A DNA stretch of 64,000 nucleotides from positions 558,001 through 622,000 of the forward strand of contig JADJSD010000003.1 of assembly GCA_016711875.1 (NCBI GenBank), in the 5' to 3' direction. The translations under genes were made by a program, and so were the position numbers. This document shows, piece by piece, positions 36,438 to 45,360 of the stretch. The notes beneath the pieces are model-generated. The model searched no databases. It saw nothing but the letters and a program-made list of their open reading frames with translations, and was not told the DNA's origin. This DNA comes from Betaproteobacteria bacterium. Lineage in GTDB: Bacteria; Pseudomonadota; Gammaproteobacteria; Burkholderiales; Usitatibacteraceae. The number at the start of each line of letters is the position of its first letter. The first letter of the stretch is position 1.

Positions 36438-38300
36438 TCACCAGCCGATGCCGGTGTCCTCGCCGTGGTCGCTGGCGGCCCCCCAGAAGGTGCCGTGCTT
36501 GCGGTCGATCATCACCGCCGTCACCGGCCCCATCGTGCGCGCCGAGAAGTCGGCCTTGTACCCCATGGCCGCGAGTTCCTTGCGAAGCCAGGGCGGCGAC
36601 TGGTCGTTGAGCGTGATGCGGCCGGGCTGCGTGTCGTGGTTCTCGAAGGAGGCGCGCATCTGCCACGAGAGGAACCCCGCGGCTTCGGCGGCCTCCTGCG
36701 GCGTCATGTTCCACTCCACGAGGTTCAGGAAGTACTGCAGCAGGTTCTGGTCCTGGGCATCCCCGCCCTGCACCGAGAAGGCGAGCCACGGCTGCCCCTC
36801 CCTCAGCGCGAGGGTGGGCGTGAGCGTGACGCGCGGGCGCTTGCCGGGCGCGACGACGTTGAAGGGGTTCTCGGCCTCGTCGAGCACGAAGCTCTGCATG
36901 CGCTGCGACAAGCCGATGCCCGTCTTTCCGGCGATGACGGCGGGGATCCAGCCGCCGCTCGGCGTCACGGAAACCACCCAGCCTTCCTTGTCGGCCGCGT
37001 TGACGCTCGTGGTGCCCGCGAAGAACGCACCCTCGTAGGTGGCCGGGTCGTTCATCACGATGGGCGTGCCGCCGCCCGTGGGCTTCTTCTTCGCGCGCGG
37101 CTCGTTCCACTTCCTGAGGAGCTCCGCATAGGGATTCGTCGCATCCATGAAGGGGTACGGGTCGCCGGGGGCGATGGCCGGGTCGTTGCGGTCCGTGCGC
37201 ACGAGCTTCGCGCGTTCCTTCGCGTAGGCCTTCGAGAGCAGGCCCTTCATGGGCTCGGACGGCGGAAAGGCCGGGTCGCCGTAGTAGAAGTCGCGGTCGG
37301 CGAAGGCGAGGCTCGTCGCCTGGTACACCGTATGGATGTATTTCGCGCTGTTGTAGCCCATGCCCTTCAGGTCGAAGTTCTCGAGGATGTCCAGGGCCTG
37401 CAGCATCGCCGGGCCCTGCGTCCAGGGCTGGAGCTTGTAGACCTCGATGCCGCGATAGGTCGTCTTCATCGGCTCCTCGAGCTTCACCACCCAGTTCGCG
37501 AGATCGGCCTCGGTGAAGAGGCCGCCCTCGGCACGCACGGCCGCGACGAGTTCCTTCGCGATGTCGCCGCGGTAGAAGCGGTCGTAGGCGGCCATGATGG
37601 CCTGCTTGCGCGTCTTGCCCGCGGCGAGCGCGTTCTTCTCCGCCTCCACGAGCTTGCGCAGCGTCGCGGCGAGGTCCGGCTGGCGGAAGATCTGCCCGGC
37701 CGCAGGCGGCTTCTGGTCCGGGTTGGGCAGCATCACCCGCGGCGTGTCCTTCCACTTGAGGATCTCGCCGCGGAACCGCACGATCTGCCGCACCGTGTCC
37801 TGCTCGATGGGGTAGCCGTCGGCCATGCGCAGGGCGGGCTCGAGCACCTCCGCCAGCGAGAGCTTTCCGAACTCCGCGAGCATCACGAGGATGCCGCCGG
37901 GCGTTCCGGGCGTGACGGCCGCGAGCGGGCCGAAGGGCGGCGGGTGGTCGTAGCCCTTCGAGCGGAAGAATTCCGGCGTGGCCCCCGTGGGCGCGACGCC
38001 GAGCGCGTTGATGCCGATGACCTGTTTCGTGTGAGGGTTCCAGACGAGCGCCTGCGTCTCGCCGCCCCAGTGCAGCACGTCCCACATCGTCGAGGTGGCC
38101 GCGATCATGGCGCAGGCGGCGTCGACCGCGTTGCCGCCCTTCAGGAACACCTTGGCGCCAGCCGTGGCCGCCAGGGGCTTGCCCGTGACCGCGATCCAGT
38201 CCTGCGCGTGCAGGGCGGGCTTGTGGGTGCGCTGCGCGTGGGCGGCAAGCGGCAGGGCCAATGCGAGGCAGGCTAGCGCGGCAGAGCGAAGGATGTTCAT
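36438..38300 (-). CDS. Gamma-glutamyltransferase-family protein
   Basis: A 620-residue secreted protein of the gamma-glutamyltranspeptidase family. A signal peptide (LRSAALACLALALPLAAHA) is followed by the N-terminal subunit with GGNAVDAACAMIAATS. The autoprocessing Thr would be in FFAGTTSVNAADKEGW, where the family usually has TTHFSVVD; the TTSV variant is seen in non-standard members. Near the end ISLSWQMRAS and KHGTFWGAASD are typical of the small subunit. The usual product is hydrolysis of glutathione or gamma-glutamyl amides in the periplasm. Not enough to call it true Ggt. Confidence 0.85.
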   Translation of the reverse strand: MNILRSAALACLALALPLAAHAQRTHKPALHAQDWIAVTGKPLAATAGAKVFLKGGNAVDAACAMIAATSTMWDVLHWGGETQALVWNPHTKQVIGINALGVAPTGATPEFFRSKGYDHPPPFGPLAAVTPGTPGGILVMLAEFGKLSLAEVLEPALRMADGYPIEQDTVRQIVRFRGEILKWKDTPRVMLPNPDQKPPAAGQIFRQPDLAATLRKLVEAEKNALAAGKTRKQAIMAAYDRFYRGDIAKELVAAVRAEGGLFTEADLANWVVKLEEPMKTTYRGIEVYKLQPWTQGPAMLQALDILENFDLKGMGYNSAKYIHTVYQATSLAFADRDFYYGDPAFPPSEPMKGLLSKAYAKERAKLVRTDRNDPAIAPGDPYPFMDATNPYAELLRKWNEPRAKKKPTGGGTPIVMNDPATYEGAFFAGTTSVNAADKEGWVVSVTPSGGWIPAVIAGKTGIGLSQRMQSFVLDEAENPFNVVAPGKRPRVTLTPTLALREGQPWLAFSVQGGDAQDQNLLQYFLNLVEWNMTPQEAAEAAGFLSWQMRASFENHDTQPGRITLNDQSPPWLRKELAAMGYKADFSARTMGPVTAVMIDRKHGTFWGAASDHGEDTGIGW

Positions 38301-38365
38301 GGCGTCGGGGCGGTGCGGAAGTGGCGCCCAGCATACCGCCTCGCGCCGCGTGTATGCTCGCCGCC

Positions 38366-38962
38366 ATGGCCGACACGATCGATCCCGTCCGCAGCGTCCT
38401 CGTGCTGGTGGACTACCAGTCGAAACTGCTGCCGGCGATCCACGGCGGCGCCGGCGCGATCGCGAACGCCGCGCGCCTCGCCGACGCGGCGCGCCTGCTG
38501 GGCATCCGCGTCGTGGGCACCGAGGAGAATCCCGCCGGCCTCGGCCCCAACGATCCCGCCATCCGCTCGCGCTGCGACGCGACCCTCGCCAAGCGCCACT
38601 TCGATGCCTGCGGGGACGGCCTCGTCGCGATGCTGCCGGTGGCCGGGCGCGCGCAGCCCGCCGACGCGGTCATCGCGGGCTGCGAAACGCACGTGTGCCT
38701 GCTGCAGACCGCGTTGGGCCTCCTCTCGGCGGGCCTTCGCGTCTTCGTGGTCGCGGACGCCTGCGGATCGCGCTCGCCCGCGAACCATGCCGCGGCCCTC
38801 GAACGGCTGCGCGGCGCCGGCGCCGTCGTGGTCACGCTCGAGATGGTGGTCTTCGAATGGCTGCGCACCTGCGACCACCCGCGGTTTCGCGAGGCCCTCG
38901 CCCTCGTGAAGACGGCCGGCAGCACGGGCGATTTCCCGGGCGGCACCGCGTCCCCGGGCTAG
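38366..38962 (+). CDS. Isochorismatase-family hydrolase (YcaC-like)
   Basis: A 198-residue cysteine hydrolase. The triad is Asp16 (VLVLVDYQSK), Lys76 (LAKRHFDAC) and Cys111 (GCETHVCLLQTA), the pattern of the YcaC-like/nicotinamidase-like group. The final GFWL-type region is replaced by VVFEWLRTCDHPRF, normal for this branch. It is divergent from the GGT-like gene. The ATG at 38366 gives a normal start; an upstream ATG at 38354 would add four residues. It is not the same subfamily as the one at 4.1 kb. Confidence 0.88.
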   Translation: MADTIDPVRSVLVLVDYQSKLLPAIHGGAGAIANAARLADAARLLGIRVVGTEENPAGLGPNDPAIRSRCDATLAKRHFDACGDGLVAMLPVAGRAQPADAVIAGCETHVCLLQTALGLLSAGLRVFVVADACGSRSPANHAAALERLRGAGAVVVTLEMVVFEWLRTCDHPRFREALALVKTAGSTGDFPGGTASPG

Positions 38963-39070
38963 TAACCGCGCAACAAACCTCCTTTTATTCTCCAATCCAC
39001 CGGGAGCCCGTTCCCCGGGACCCGTGCCGCCGCTAAATTCCCCCCATCGCACACGGACGGAGCGGGCGGC

Positions 39071-39865
39071 ATGAATCGACTGAAGGGATGGATGGCGGCG
39101 GCGTGCCTCGGGCTCGCCGCGGCCTGCGGCGGCTCGGGCGGCGGCACCACGGGCAGCGTGACCGCCCCACCGCCGGCACCGACGGCACCCGCCGACATCA
39201 ACCTGCTCTTCTTCGGCAACAGCCACACGGCCGCGAACGACGTCCCGGGGCTCGTGGCGGCTTTCGTGCGCGCCGCCCGCCCCGGCCGGACGGTCGCGGC
39301 GGTGATGGAGCCGAGCTGGCTTTTCCTCGACGACCGGTTGCGGCACGGGCCCTCGAAGGACCTGCTCGCGAGCCGGCGCTGGGACGCGGTGGTGCTGCAG
39401 GCGCAGAAGTACAGTTCCTCCGGCAACTTCACCTACACCACCTGGGAGGCGGCCGAGTGGGCGCGCCTCGTCCGCGCGCGCGGCGCGGTGCCCGTCCTCT
39501 TCCCCGAATGGCCCCGACGCGACCTCAACGAGACGGACGAGATCTTCCGTATCCACCTGTCGATCGCGAGCCAGGCGGCGGCGTGTCTCCCGCCGATCCC
39601 GCACTCGTGGGATTTCGCGTTCGCATCCGATCCCGGCCTCGTGCTGCACGCGCCGGACGGCAACCATTCGGCCCCCGCGGGCGCGCTGCTCGCGGCGATG
39701 GTGATCGCCTCCACGCTCACGGGCGATTCGCCGGCGGGCCTGCCGTCGCTTCCCGTGACCGGCGTGGACGAGGGAACGCAGGCGAAGCTGCGGGCGGCGG
39801 CTGTGCGCGCGATCGCCGCCGTACCGCCGCGCCAGCACTGCCCGGGGGATCCGTTCCTGCCCTAG
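39071..39865 (+). CDS. SGNH-fold hydrolase lipoprotein
   Basis: A 264-residue lipoprotein. The lipobox ends at Cys19 (LGLAAAC), and a Gly/Pro/Thr-rich linker follows. The SGNH Ser is Ser51 in FFGNSHTAAND, and the catalytic Asp/His pair is DGNH at residues 196-199 (HAPDGNHSAPAG), which is the DxxH block of this fold. Residues Gly and Asn of blocks II and III are less obvious. These proteins act as periplasmic esterases or carbohydrate deacetylases; the true substrate is unknown. The stop codon shares CTAG with the convergent WYL regulator. Confidence 0.85.
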   Translation: MNRLKGWMAAACLGLAAACGGSGGGTTGSVTAPPPAPTAPADINLLFFGNSHTAANDVPGLVAAFVRAARPGRTVAAVMEPSWLFLDDRLRHGPSKDLLASRRWDAVVLQAQKYSSSGNFTYTTWEAAEWARLVRARGAVPVLFPEWPRRDLNETDEIFRIHLSIASQAAACLPPIPHSWDFAFASDPGLVLHAPDGNHSAPAGALLAAMVIASTLTGDSPAGLPSLPVTGVDEGTQAKLRAAAVRAIAAVPPRQHCPGDPFLP

Positions 39866-40818
39866 CGCCGCCGCCCGTGCCGCTGCACGAGGCCCCAGGC
39901 GAGCTCGGCCACGGTGTCCGCCAGGTGCGCGGGCTCCCGCACCTCGAACTCGAAAGGCAGCCGCATGAGCTCGCGGGCGTACCAATGCGCTTCATCGAAG
40001 GAGCCGCGCAGGAGCACGCCATCCGGATGCGCCTCGATGGCGCCCAGCGTGTGGAAGGTCTCGCGCTTCGCCGTGGCGAGGTCCGTACGCAGGAGGACCT
40101 CGACGACGGTCGCTCGGGGCAGCGTCGCGAGCGCGCGCGACAGGTACTCGCCCGCATCGAACCCCTCCGGCCGTTCGAACGGGCGATCCGTCGGCTCGCC
40201 GTGGGCCACGCGATCCAGGCGCAGCGTGCGAAGACCCTTCCGCAGGTGGCAGTGCCCGACCACGTACCAGCGGCCGGCGCGGAACACGAGGCCGTAGACG
40301 TCGAACTCTCGCGAGGTGAGCGTACCGTCGGCCGCGCGGTACCGGAGCGAAGCGGTGCGACGTGACTGCGCCGTCTCGCCCAGCACGCGCAGGAGCCTCG
40401 CGTCCGCGTTCACCCGCGCGTCGCCCACCTGCAACGCCACGCTCTCGCGCATGGCGGCGAGCGCCCTCTTCGGCGCCCCGGGCAGCACGCGGTCCAGCTT
40501 CGCCTGCACGCTCTCGATGGCGGGGGCGGCGTCGGACAAGCCCAGCCCGCGCGCCGCGATGAGGCCCAGCGACAGGGCCTGCGCCTCCTCGTCCGTGAAC
40601 ATCATGGGCGGCAGCTTGTAGCCGGGCACCAGGCGGTAGCCGCCGTGGCGCCCCTGCTCCGTGGTGATGGGGATGCCCATCTCCTCCAGCATCGCGATGT
40701 AGCGCCGCAGCGTGCGCGGGTCGACCTCCACCCGCCTGGCGAGTTCCGCCCCGCTCAGTTGCCCGTGGGACTGGAGCAGCTCGAGGACGGCGAGGACGCG
40801 AAGGGTGGGCTTGGCCAT
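39862..40818 (-). CDS. YafY-like WYL-domain HTH regulator
   Basis: A 318-residue DeoR-like HTH regulator with a WYL domain. The HTH is at residues 1-60 (SHGQLSGAELARRVEVDPRTLRRYIAML). The WYL part is at about 145-225, with TASLRYRAADGTLTSREFDVYGLVFRAGRWYVVGHC, and is followed by the WCX-type extension (ATVVEVLLRTDLATAKRETF). WYL domains bind nucleotides or ssDNA and are ligand-responsive. It is divergent from a DUF1579-like gene, a common pairing that implies control of that gene. Confidence 0.92.
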   Translation of the reverse strand: MAKPTLRVLAVLELLQSHGQLSGAELARRVEVDPRTLRRYIAMLEEMGIPITTEQGRHGGYRLVPGYKLPPMMFTDEEAQALSLGLIAARGLGLSDAAPAIESVQAKLDRVLPGAPKRALAAMRESVALQVGDARVNADARLLRVLGETAQSRRTASLRYRAADGTLTSREFDVYGLVFRAGRWYVVGHCHLRKGLRTLRLDRVAHGEPTDRPFERPEGFDAGEYLSRALATLPRATVVEVLLRTDLATAKRETFHTLGAIEAHPDGVLLRGSFDEAHWYARELMRLPFEFEVREPAHLADTVAELAWGLVQRHGRRR

Positions 40819-40880
40819 ACCCCGACCTTATACAGGAACTAGGGCCGGTTTCGTCCTAATTTCGCCGTAAGGTGGCGGCC

Positions 40881-41213
40881 ATGAACCCGACCCGCCGATT
40901 CCTCGCACTCGTACCGCTGGCCGCCTTGCTCACCGTCGCCGGCTGCCAGAAATACGCCGCCGCCGAGGTCCGGCGCGGCATCGACCTGCCCGCCTTCTTT
41001 ATCATTCCACCGACCGGAGCCGCCCCATGCCCATCCACGATTTCGACTTCCTCGCCGGCACCTGGGACGTCGCCAACCGGCGCCTCAAGGTGCGCCATTC
41101 GGGCAGCGACGACTGGGACGAGTTTCCCGGCCGCTCGACCGTCCGGCCGCACCTCCAAGGCATGGCCAACGTCGACGAGATCGCCTTCCCCACGAAAGGC
41201 TGGTCCGGCCTGA
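40881..41213 (+). other. Stray lipoprotein-like leader upstream of the DUF1579-like gene
   Basis: The frame starting at the ATG at 40881 opens with a textbook lipoprotein signal: RRFLALVPLAALLTVAGC, lipobox VAGC at residue 22. After about 40 codons it overlaps, out of frame, the DUF1579-like gene that begins at 41027, where it becomes Ser/Thr/Pro/Arg-rich shadow sequence until its stop at 41213. So the leader is not attached to a believable mature protein. It may be a remnant, a short real lipopeptide, or a chance frame. Confidence 0.25.
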
Positions 41214-41485
41214 CGATCCGGCTCTTCGACGTCGAGGCCCGCCGCTGGGGCATCTGGTGGGTGAACAGCCGCGACGGCAAGCTCCAGGCCCCCGTGTTCG
41301 GGGCTTTCACCGGCGCCGTCGGCGAGTTCTTCGGCGAGGATCTCGACGAGGGCCGGCCCGTGCGGGTCCGCTACCGCTGGACACGGCACGGCACCGACGC
41401 CGCGCGGTGGGAGCAGGCGTTCTCCACGGACGCCGGCCTCTCGTGGGAGACCAACTGGGTTATGGACCTGGCGCGCGCCGGCTAG
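41027..41485 (+). CDS. DUF1579-like protein
   Basis: A 152-residue cytoplasmic beta-barrel-type protein: MPIHDFDFLAGTWDVANRRL, the DEFPGRS-type turn, and RRWGIWWVNSRDGKLQAPVFG are the pattern of the DUF1579 family. It is usually found next to an HTH/WYL regulator, exactly as here (YafY-like gene divergent at 40818), and no function is assigned. It shares CTAG with the convergent DUF3365 gene at its stop. Confidence 0.8.
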   Translation: MPIHDFDFLAGTWDVANRRLKVRHSGSDDWDEFPGRSTVRPHLQGMANVDEIAFPTKGWSGLTIRLFDVEARRWGIWWVNSRDGKLQAPVFGAFTGAVGEFFGEDLDEGRPVRVRYRWTRHGTDAARWEQAFSTDAGLSWETNWVMDLARAG

Positions 41486-42063
41486 ACGGGCTTCTTCAGC
41501 GTCACGGCCCCTCGGATCTCGCCCTGGCGGTAGCCGACGGCGTGATCGTCCGGGTAGAGCGCCTTGATCCTCGTCTGCACCGCGGGGCTCAGGCTCGACG
41601 CCTCGCCGTGGCAGCTCAGGCAGAGGGGTTGCGTCGGCAGCGCCTTCACGTAGCGGTACCAGGGCTTGCCGTCCACCTGCACGATCTCGGCCTTCTCGAG
41701 GCCCGCGCCGCTCTCGCCGGCCGCCACGCGGCGATCGAATTCCTCGAGCGCCGTGCGCTCCCAGGCATCCGGCACCGCCTTGGGGTTGCGGTTCTTGAGG
41801 CTCACGCGGCGGATCTGCCAGCCCGATGACTCCGAGGCAGCCTTCGCCAGGGCGGGCGCCTTGTCGCGACATACGCCGATCGCGCCGTCGGCGCCGGACT
41901 TCGCGATTTCGTCCGCGAGCGTCGCGACGAGTTTCGGGGGCAACGCAACGGCCACTTCGCGGGCGCCGGCCACCCAGGCGGGCTCCTGCGCGATGGCGGT
42001 GCCCGCGAGGGCGAGAAGGGCGGCACCCGCGAGCGGGGCGAGGGCGAGCGACTTCAGGTTCAT
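41482..42063 (-). CDS. DUF3365/Tll0287-like haem protein
   Basis: A 193-residue exported protein. A signal peptide (LALAPLAGAALLALAGTAIA) is followed by the Tll0287-like (DUF3365) sensory fold with GAIGVCRDKAPALAK. At residues 148-152 is Cys-Leu-Ser-Cys-His, a CxxCH motif for covalent haem c (PLCLSCHGEASSL), as in the MCP/kinase sensors and Tll0287. It should be a periplasmic c-type cytochrome-like redox sensor or carrier. It is divergent from OsmC across a gap that holds a GTATACT inverted repeat. Confidence 0.88.
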   Translation of the reverse strand: MNLKSLALAPLAGAALLALAGTAIAQEPAWVAGAREVAVALPPKLVATLADEIAKSGADGAIGVCRDKAPALAKAASESSGWQIRRVSLKNRNPKAVPDAWERTALEEFDRRVAAGESGAGLEKAEIVQVDGKPWYRYVKALPTQPLCLSCHGEASSLSPAVQTRIKALYPDDHAVGYRQGEIRGAVTLKKPV

Positions 42064-42111
42064 GGACGAGTCTCCTGACGGGGGTTGGGACGGGCGCCGC
42101 GGGGCGGCATG

Positions 42112-42131
42112 GTATACTCCCACCAGTATAC
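42112..42131. promoter_or_regulatory. Operator-like inverted repeat GTATACT-N6-AGTATAC
   Basis: GTATACT at 42112-42118 and AGTATAC at 42125-42131, separated by CCCACC, form a 20-base inverted repeat in the 103-base gap between the divergent DUF3365 and OsmC genes. The arms are AT-rich in a GC-rich region, so this is a good candidate operator for a regulator that controls one or both genes. Each arm may also form part of a -10 box. Confidence 0.5.
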
Positions 42132-42166
42132 TACGGAGACCGGGAAAGATCCCGGAACGACACGCC

Positions 42167-42571
42167 ATGACCATCATCGCCCGCCTGCACGACGGCGCCC
42201 GCATCGAGACCGTCATCGAAGGACGCTTCACGATCGAGTCCGACCAGCCCCCGCCCATCGGCGAGGACAAGGCGCCCTCGCCCTTCGACGTGTTCCTGGC
42301 GAGCGTGGCCGCCTGCACGGGCTACTTCGCGCAGCGCTACTGCCGCAAGTGGAAGCTGCCGCACGAGGGCATCGAAGTGGTGCTCGAGCCCGTCTGGGGC
42401 GAGCGTCACGCGCTGCAGGAGATCCGCATGAAGCTCGTGGTGCCGCCGGGCTTCCCCGCCGAGCACCGCGAAGGGCTGCTGCGCAACGCGAGCTACTGCC
42501 CGGTGAAGAAAGTCCTCGAGAGCCCGCCGCCGGTGGAGCTCGTGCTCGCCGAGAGCCCTTCGTCGCCCTGA
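42167..42571 (+). CDS. OsmC-family peroxiredoxin-like protein
   Basis: A 134-residue OsmC/Ohr family protein. The redox pair is Cys50 (DVFLASVAACTGYF) and Cys111 (NASYCPVKKVL), both in the conserved positions. The IGEDKAPSPFDVF segment is typical of OsmC rather than Ohr. The protein detoxifies organic or fatty-acid hydroperoxides in the cytoplasm. An extra Cys59 sits in the first helix. The upstream inverted repeat suggests regulated expression. Confidence 0.92.
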   Translation: MTIIARLHDGARIETVIEGRFTIESDQPPPIGEDKAPSPFDVFLASVAACTGYFAQRYCRKWKLPHEGIEVVLEPVWGERHALQEIRMKLVVPPGFPAEHREGLLRNASYCPVKKVLESPPPVELVLAESPSSP

Positions 42572-42574
42572 CCG

Positions 42575-42949
42575 CTAGTCGAGGCAGGGCAGCGCGTAGA
42601 GCGACGCCCGGAGCTTGTCCCGCAACAGGGCCTCCACCGGATCGTCGGTCGCGGGTCCCCGGGCCAGCAGCGCAGCGACACCCTCCCGCGTGGGGAAGTC
42701 CCCGCCGGCCGCCTCGAGGGCGCGCATCCGGCCCAGGGCGGCGTTGACGGCCCCGCGGTGCTCGAGCAGCTTCGTCAGTTGCACGTCGCAGCGGGCGATG
42801 GGCGTCGGGTAGTCGCGCACCTCCTCGCGAAGGGCGAGGCCGCGTTCGTCCAGCCAGCGCGACAACGCGGACCAGGCCGGGCCGGCCAGGCCCGTCGCGA
42901 AATCGGCGTCGACAATCGGAACGGGCTCGATGCGCGGGACCATGAGCAT
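42575..42949 (-). CDS. Hypothetical protein, 124 aa
   Basis: I do not recognise this protein. It has an all-alpha look: ALSRWLDERGLALREEVRDY, then RCDVQLTKLLEHRGAVNAALGRMRAL, and PVEALLRDKLRASLYALPCL. No signal peptide and no motif. The start at 42949 (MLMV) or 42943 (MVPR) cannot be distinguished. Its stop is three bases from the convergent OsmC stop. Codon use matches the neighbours, so it is likely real. Confidence 0.55.
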   Translation of the reverse strand: MLMVPRIEPVPIVDADFATGLAGPAWSALSRWLDERGLALREEVRDYPTPIARCDVQLTKLLEHRGAVNAALGRMRALEAAGGDFPTREGVAALLARGPATDDPVEALLRDKLRASLYALPCLD

Positions 42950-43082
42950 CCTCTCGGGGATGGAAACGGCCCGATTCTATCCGCTCGCCCGTCCGGTGTA
43001 CCCTTCGTCTCGTCACGCGAGGCGGGAACGGCACATCCCCGATTTCCGCCCGTCCCACAAGAAAACACCGGAGGAGTCCCGC

Positions 43083-44669
43083 ATGAAATCCCGCCTGCGC
43101 GTGGCCGCGATCGCGGCCGCACTCGCTGCCCTGCCCGCCACGGCCGCGATCACCGAACTCAAGGTTTCGTCCACCCAACCCTACGGCGAGTTCGCGCGAG
43201 GCAAGTACGTGCGCATCGAGGCCGAGGCCCAGGGCGCGCTCGACCCGGCCGCGGAATCCATCCCCGGCCTCGCACAGGCGCCCCGCAACGCGCAGGGCCG
43301 CGTCGAGTACCGGGTGCCCGTGACGCTCCTCGTGCCCGAGAAGCGGGCGAGCAACGGCGCGCTGCTCGTGGACGTCCCCAACCGCGGCCGCCCCATCAGC
43401 CACGGCCTCTACAACAGCCCGCGCGTGCGTTCCATCGCCGTGGGCTCGCTCGACCAGGGCACCGGGTTCCTCGAGGAACGCGGCTTCACGGTGGCCGTCG
43501 TGCAATGGGAGCTGGGCGAAGGCCCGCAGCTGCCCGCCTTCGAAGGCGGCGGCCGCAAGCTCTACGCCGAGGGCGTGGGCTTCGCCGCCTTGCGCGACGT
43601 GGCGATCTTCCTGCGCGATGGCGGCAAGACGGGAAACCCCGTCGCACGGACGATCGACCGCACCCTGGCCGTGGGCTACTCGCAGACGGCGCGCCTGCTG
43701 AAGAGCTTTGTCGTGAACGGCTTCAATGAGCGGGGGGGGAAGACGGCGTTCGACGGCCTGCACCTGATCCAGGCGGCAGGGGGCGTGATGCCGCTCCTGG
43801 ACGCCGGCCCCGGTCCCGGCTCCGTCGCTGCCGTCACGCCGGGCCACAGGAACCCCGAACACCGGGGCGTGCACGAGGCGCCCTTCACCTGGGGCGAAGT
43901 GATGGCGTCCGTGGCCGGCAAGTACCGCAAGGCGCCGCACGTCGTCGTGAGCAACGCCTACAACGATTACCTCGGCGGCCGGGCCTCGCTCGTGCGCACC
44001 GGGCCGGGCAGCAAGGACGACCAGCCGATTCCCGGCAACGTGCGCATCTACGACATTTCGGGCTCGCCGCACATCAACGGCCGCGCCCGCAATCCCGATT
44101 GCGGCGAAGGCCCGGGGCAACTCGACTGGGCGCCGGCCGCACGCGCGCAGCTCGTGGCGCTGGACGCGTGGGTGGCCAAGGGCGGGAAAGCGCCGCCCGC
44201 GAGCCGCCTTTTCACCCTCGAGGCGCGCCCTGCGGACCCGGAAGTCTTCCAGGCGCCCGCGTACCTTGCCGGCGCCGTGGTGAAGGTGCCGGTGAAGGAT
44301 CGCGACGGCAACGCGCAAAGCGGGCTGGTGCTTCCGGATGTGGCCGTGCCGATCGCGAGCCACGGTGCGATGAACACGCCGCTCACGACGATGGCGTGCC
44401 GGCAGGCGGGCACGTATCGGCCCTTCGCCCTCAAGGCGGACGAACGCAAGGCGAAGAACGACGATCGCCTCTCGCTCGAGGAGCGCTACCCCGGCGGGAT
44501 CAACGAGTACGTGACGAAGGTGCGGATGGCGGCGAATGCGCTGGTGGCCGAACGCCTGCTGCTGCCGGAGGACGCGACGGTGATCCTGCACGCGGCGGCT
44601 GAGAACCCGGCGTTCACGCCGACACGGCCGCGCGCGCGCGGGGCGACGCCGCAGCCGGGAGTTCGCTGA
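43083..44669 (+). CDS. Secreted alpha/beta hydrolase-domain protein (Abhydrolase_10-like)
   Basis: A 528-residue exported hydrolase. A signal peptide (RVAAIAAALAALPATA) precedes the mature protein. The nucleophile elbow is GYSQT with Ser200 (TLAVGYSQTARLL), which fits the Abhydrolase_10-type proteins (large bacterial hydrolases with a G-Y-S-Q-x elbow), and the N-terminal part (LLVDVPNRGRPIS) matches too. Late in the protein, DVAVPIASHGAMNTPLTTM is the usual C-terminal region. The substrate is unknown. It is a stand-alone gene with a weak upstream region and no obvious operon. Confidence 0.82.
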   Translation: MKSRLRVAAIAAALAALPATAAITELKVSSTQPYGEFARGKYVRIEAEAQGALDPAAESIPGLAQAPRNAQGRVEYRVPVTLLVPEKRASNGALLVDVPNRGRPISHGLYNSPRVRSIAVGSLDQGTGFLEERGFTVAVVQWELGEGPQLPAFEGGGRKLYAEGVGFAALRDVAIFLRDGGKTGNPVARTIDRTLAVGYSQTARLLKSFVVNGFNERGGKTAFDGLHLIQAAGGVMPLLDAGPGPGSVAAVTPGHRNPEHRGVHEAPFTWGEVMASVAGKYRKAPHVVVSNAYNDYLGGRASLVRTGPGSKDDQPIPGNVRIYDISGSPHINGRARNPDCGEGPGQLDWAPAARAQLVALDAWVAKGGKAPPASRLFTLEARPADPEVFQAPAYLAGAVVKVPVKDRDGNAQSGLVLPDVAVPIASHGAMNTPLTTMACRQAGTYRPFALKADERKAKNDDRLSLEERYPGGINEYVTKVRMAANALVAERLLLPEDATVILHAAAENPAFTPTRPRARGATPQPGVR

Positions 44670-44748
44670 TGGCGATCCCTCGAGCGTCACGAACGGTCCA
44701 TCCCCGCCTGATGTGTTTTCGGCAACGTTCCCACTTGAGGAGACCTGC

Positions 44749-45348
44749 ATGGACCGGATCGTCAAATTTCGACGCGCCATCGGCCTCGCCGCCACCGCGC
44801 TTTCACTCGCGGGCTGCACCTCGATGTCACCGGGCGCCGCGCCGGTCGGTGACCCGGGCTTTGGCTTCGCGCTGTGGCCGCCGGGCCGCGCCGACAACGC
44901 GATGCTCGAGACCCGCCACGCCGGCAAGAATCCGAGGAACGCCAACTGCATCGGCGAGAACCTGTCGCCCGAGCTGGCCTGGGCCCGCGCGCCAACGGGT
45001 ACGCGCAGCTTCGTGATCCTGATGGACGACCAGGCCGGCCAGGTCGGCCTTGGTGTCAACCACTGGGTCGCCTACGGCATCGGCCCCGAGGCCAAAGGGC
45101 TGCCCGAGGGCGCGGCCGTCGCCGCACCGGCCGGCTTCATCGCCGGCAAGAACACGGTGGGCACGCCCTACCTCGGCCCCTGCCCGCCGCGCGGCAATGC
45201 GCCGCAGCACTACGTCTACACGCTGATCGCCACCTCGCTCGAACCCGGCGCGCTGCCGCCGGGGCTGGACAAGGCCGCGGTGCTGGAGGCGCTCAAGGGC
45301 GGCAAGACGCTCGGCGCCGCGAGCGTGGTGCTGCGCTTCAATCACTGA
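44749..45348 (+). CDS. YbhB/YbcL-type PEBP lipoprotein
   Basis: A 199-residue protein of the phosphatidylethanolamine-binding/Raf-kinase-inhibitor-like family. A lipobox ends at Cys23 (ALSLAGC). The PEBP core has NCIGENLSPELAWARAPTGTRS, then FVILMDDQAG, VNHWVAYGIGP and GTPYLGPCPPRGNAPQHYV, where the DPxxP-type and GPCPP motifs form the anion pocket. The ATG at 44749 is chosen because it gives the lipobox. A hairpin downstream (45365-45392) serves mainly the convergent clpB. Confidence 0.92.
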   Translation: MDRIVKFRRAIGLAATALSLAGCTSMSPGAAPVGDPGFGFALWPPGRADNAMLETRHAGKNPRNANCIGENLSPELAWARAPTGTRSFVILMDDQAGQVGLGVNHWVAYGIGPEAKGLPEGAAVAAPAGFIAGKNTVGTPYLGPCPPRGNAPQHYVYTLIATSLEPGALPPGLDKAAVLEALKGGKTLGAASVVLRFNH

Positions 45349-45360
45349 ACGGCTGCAACG

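Noticed and set aside
38969..39060. Possible terminator or promoter after the isochorismatase-like gene at 38.4 kb
   Set aside because: A T-rich run (CTCCTTTTATTCTCC) and a short CGGGAGCCCG/CCCCGGGA region are present, but no stable stem directly precedes the T-run and no convincing -35/-10 pair is seen.
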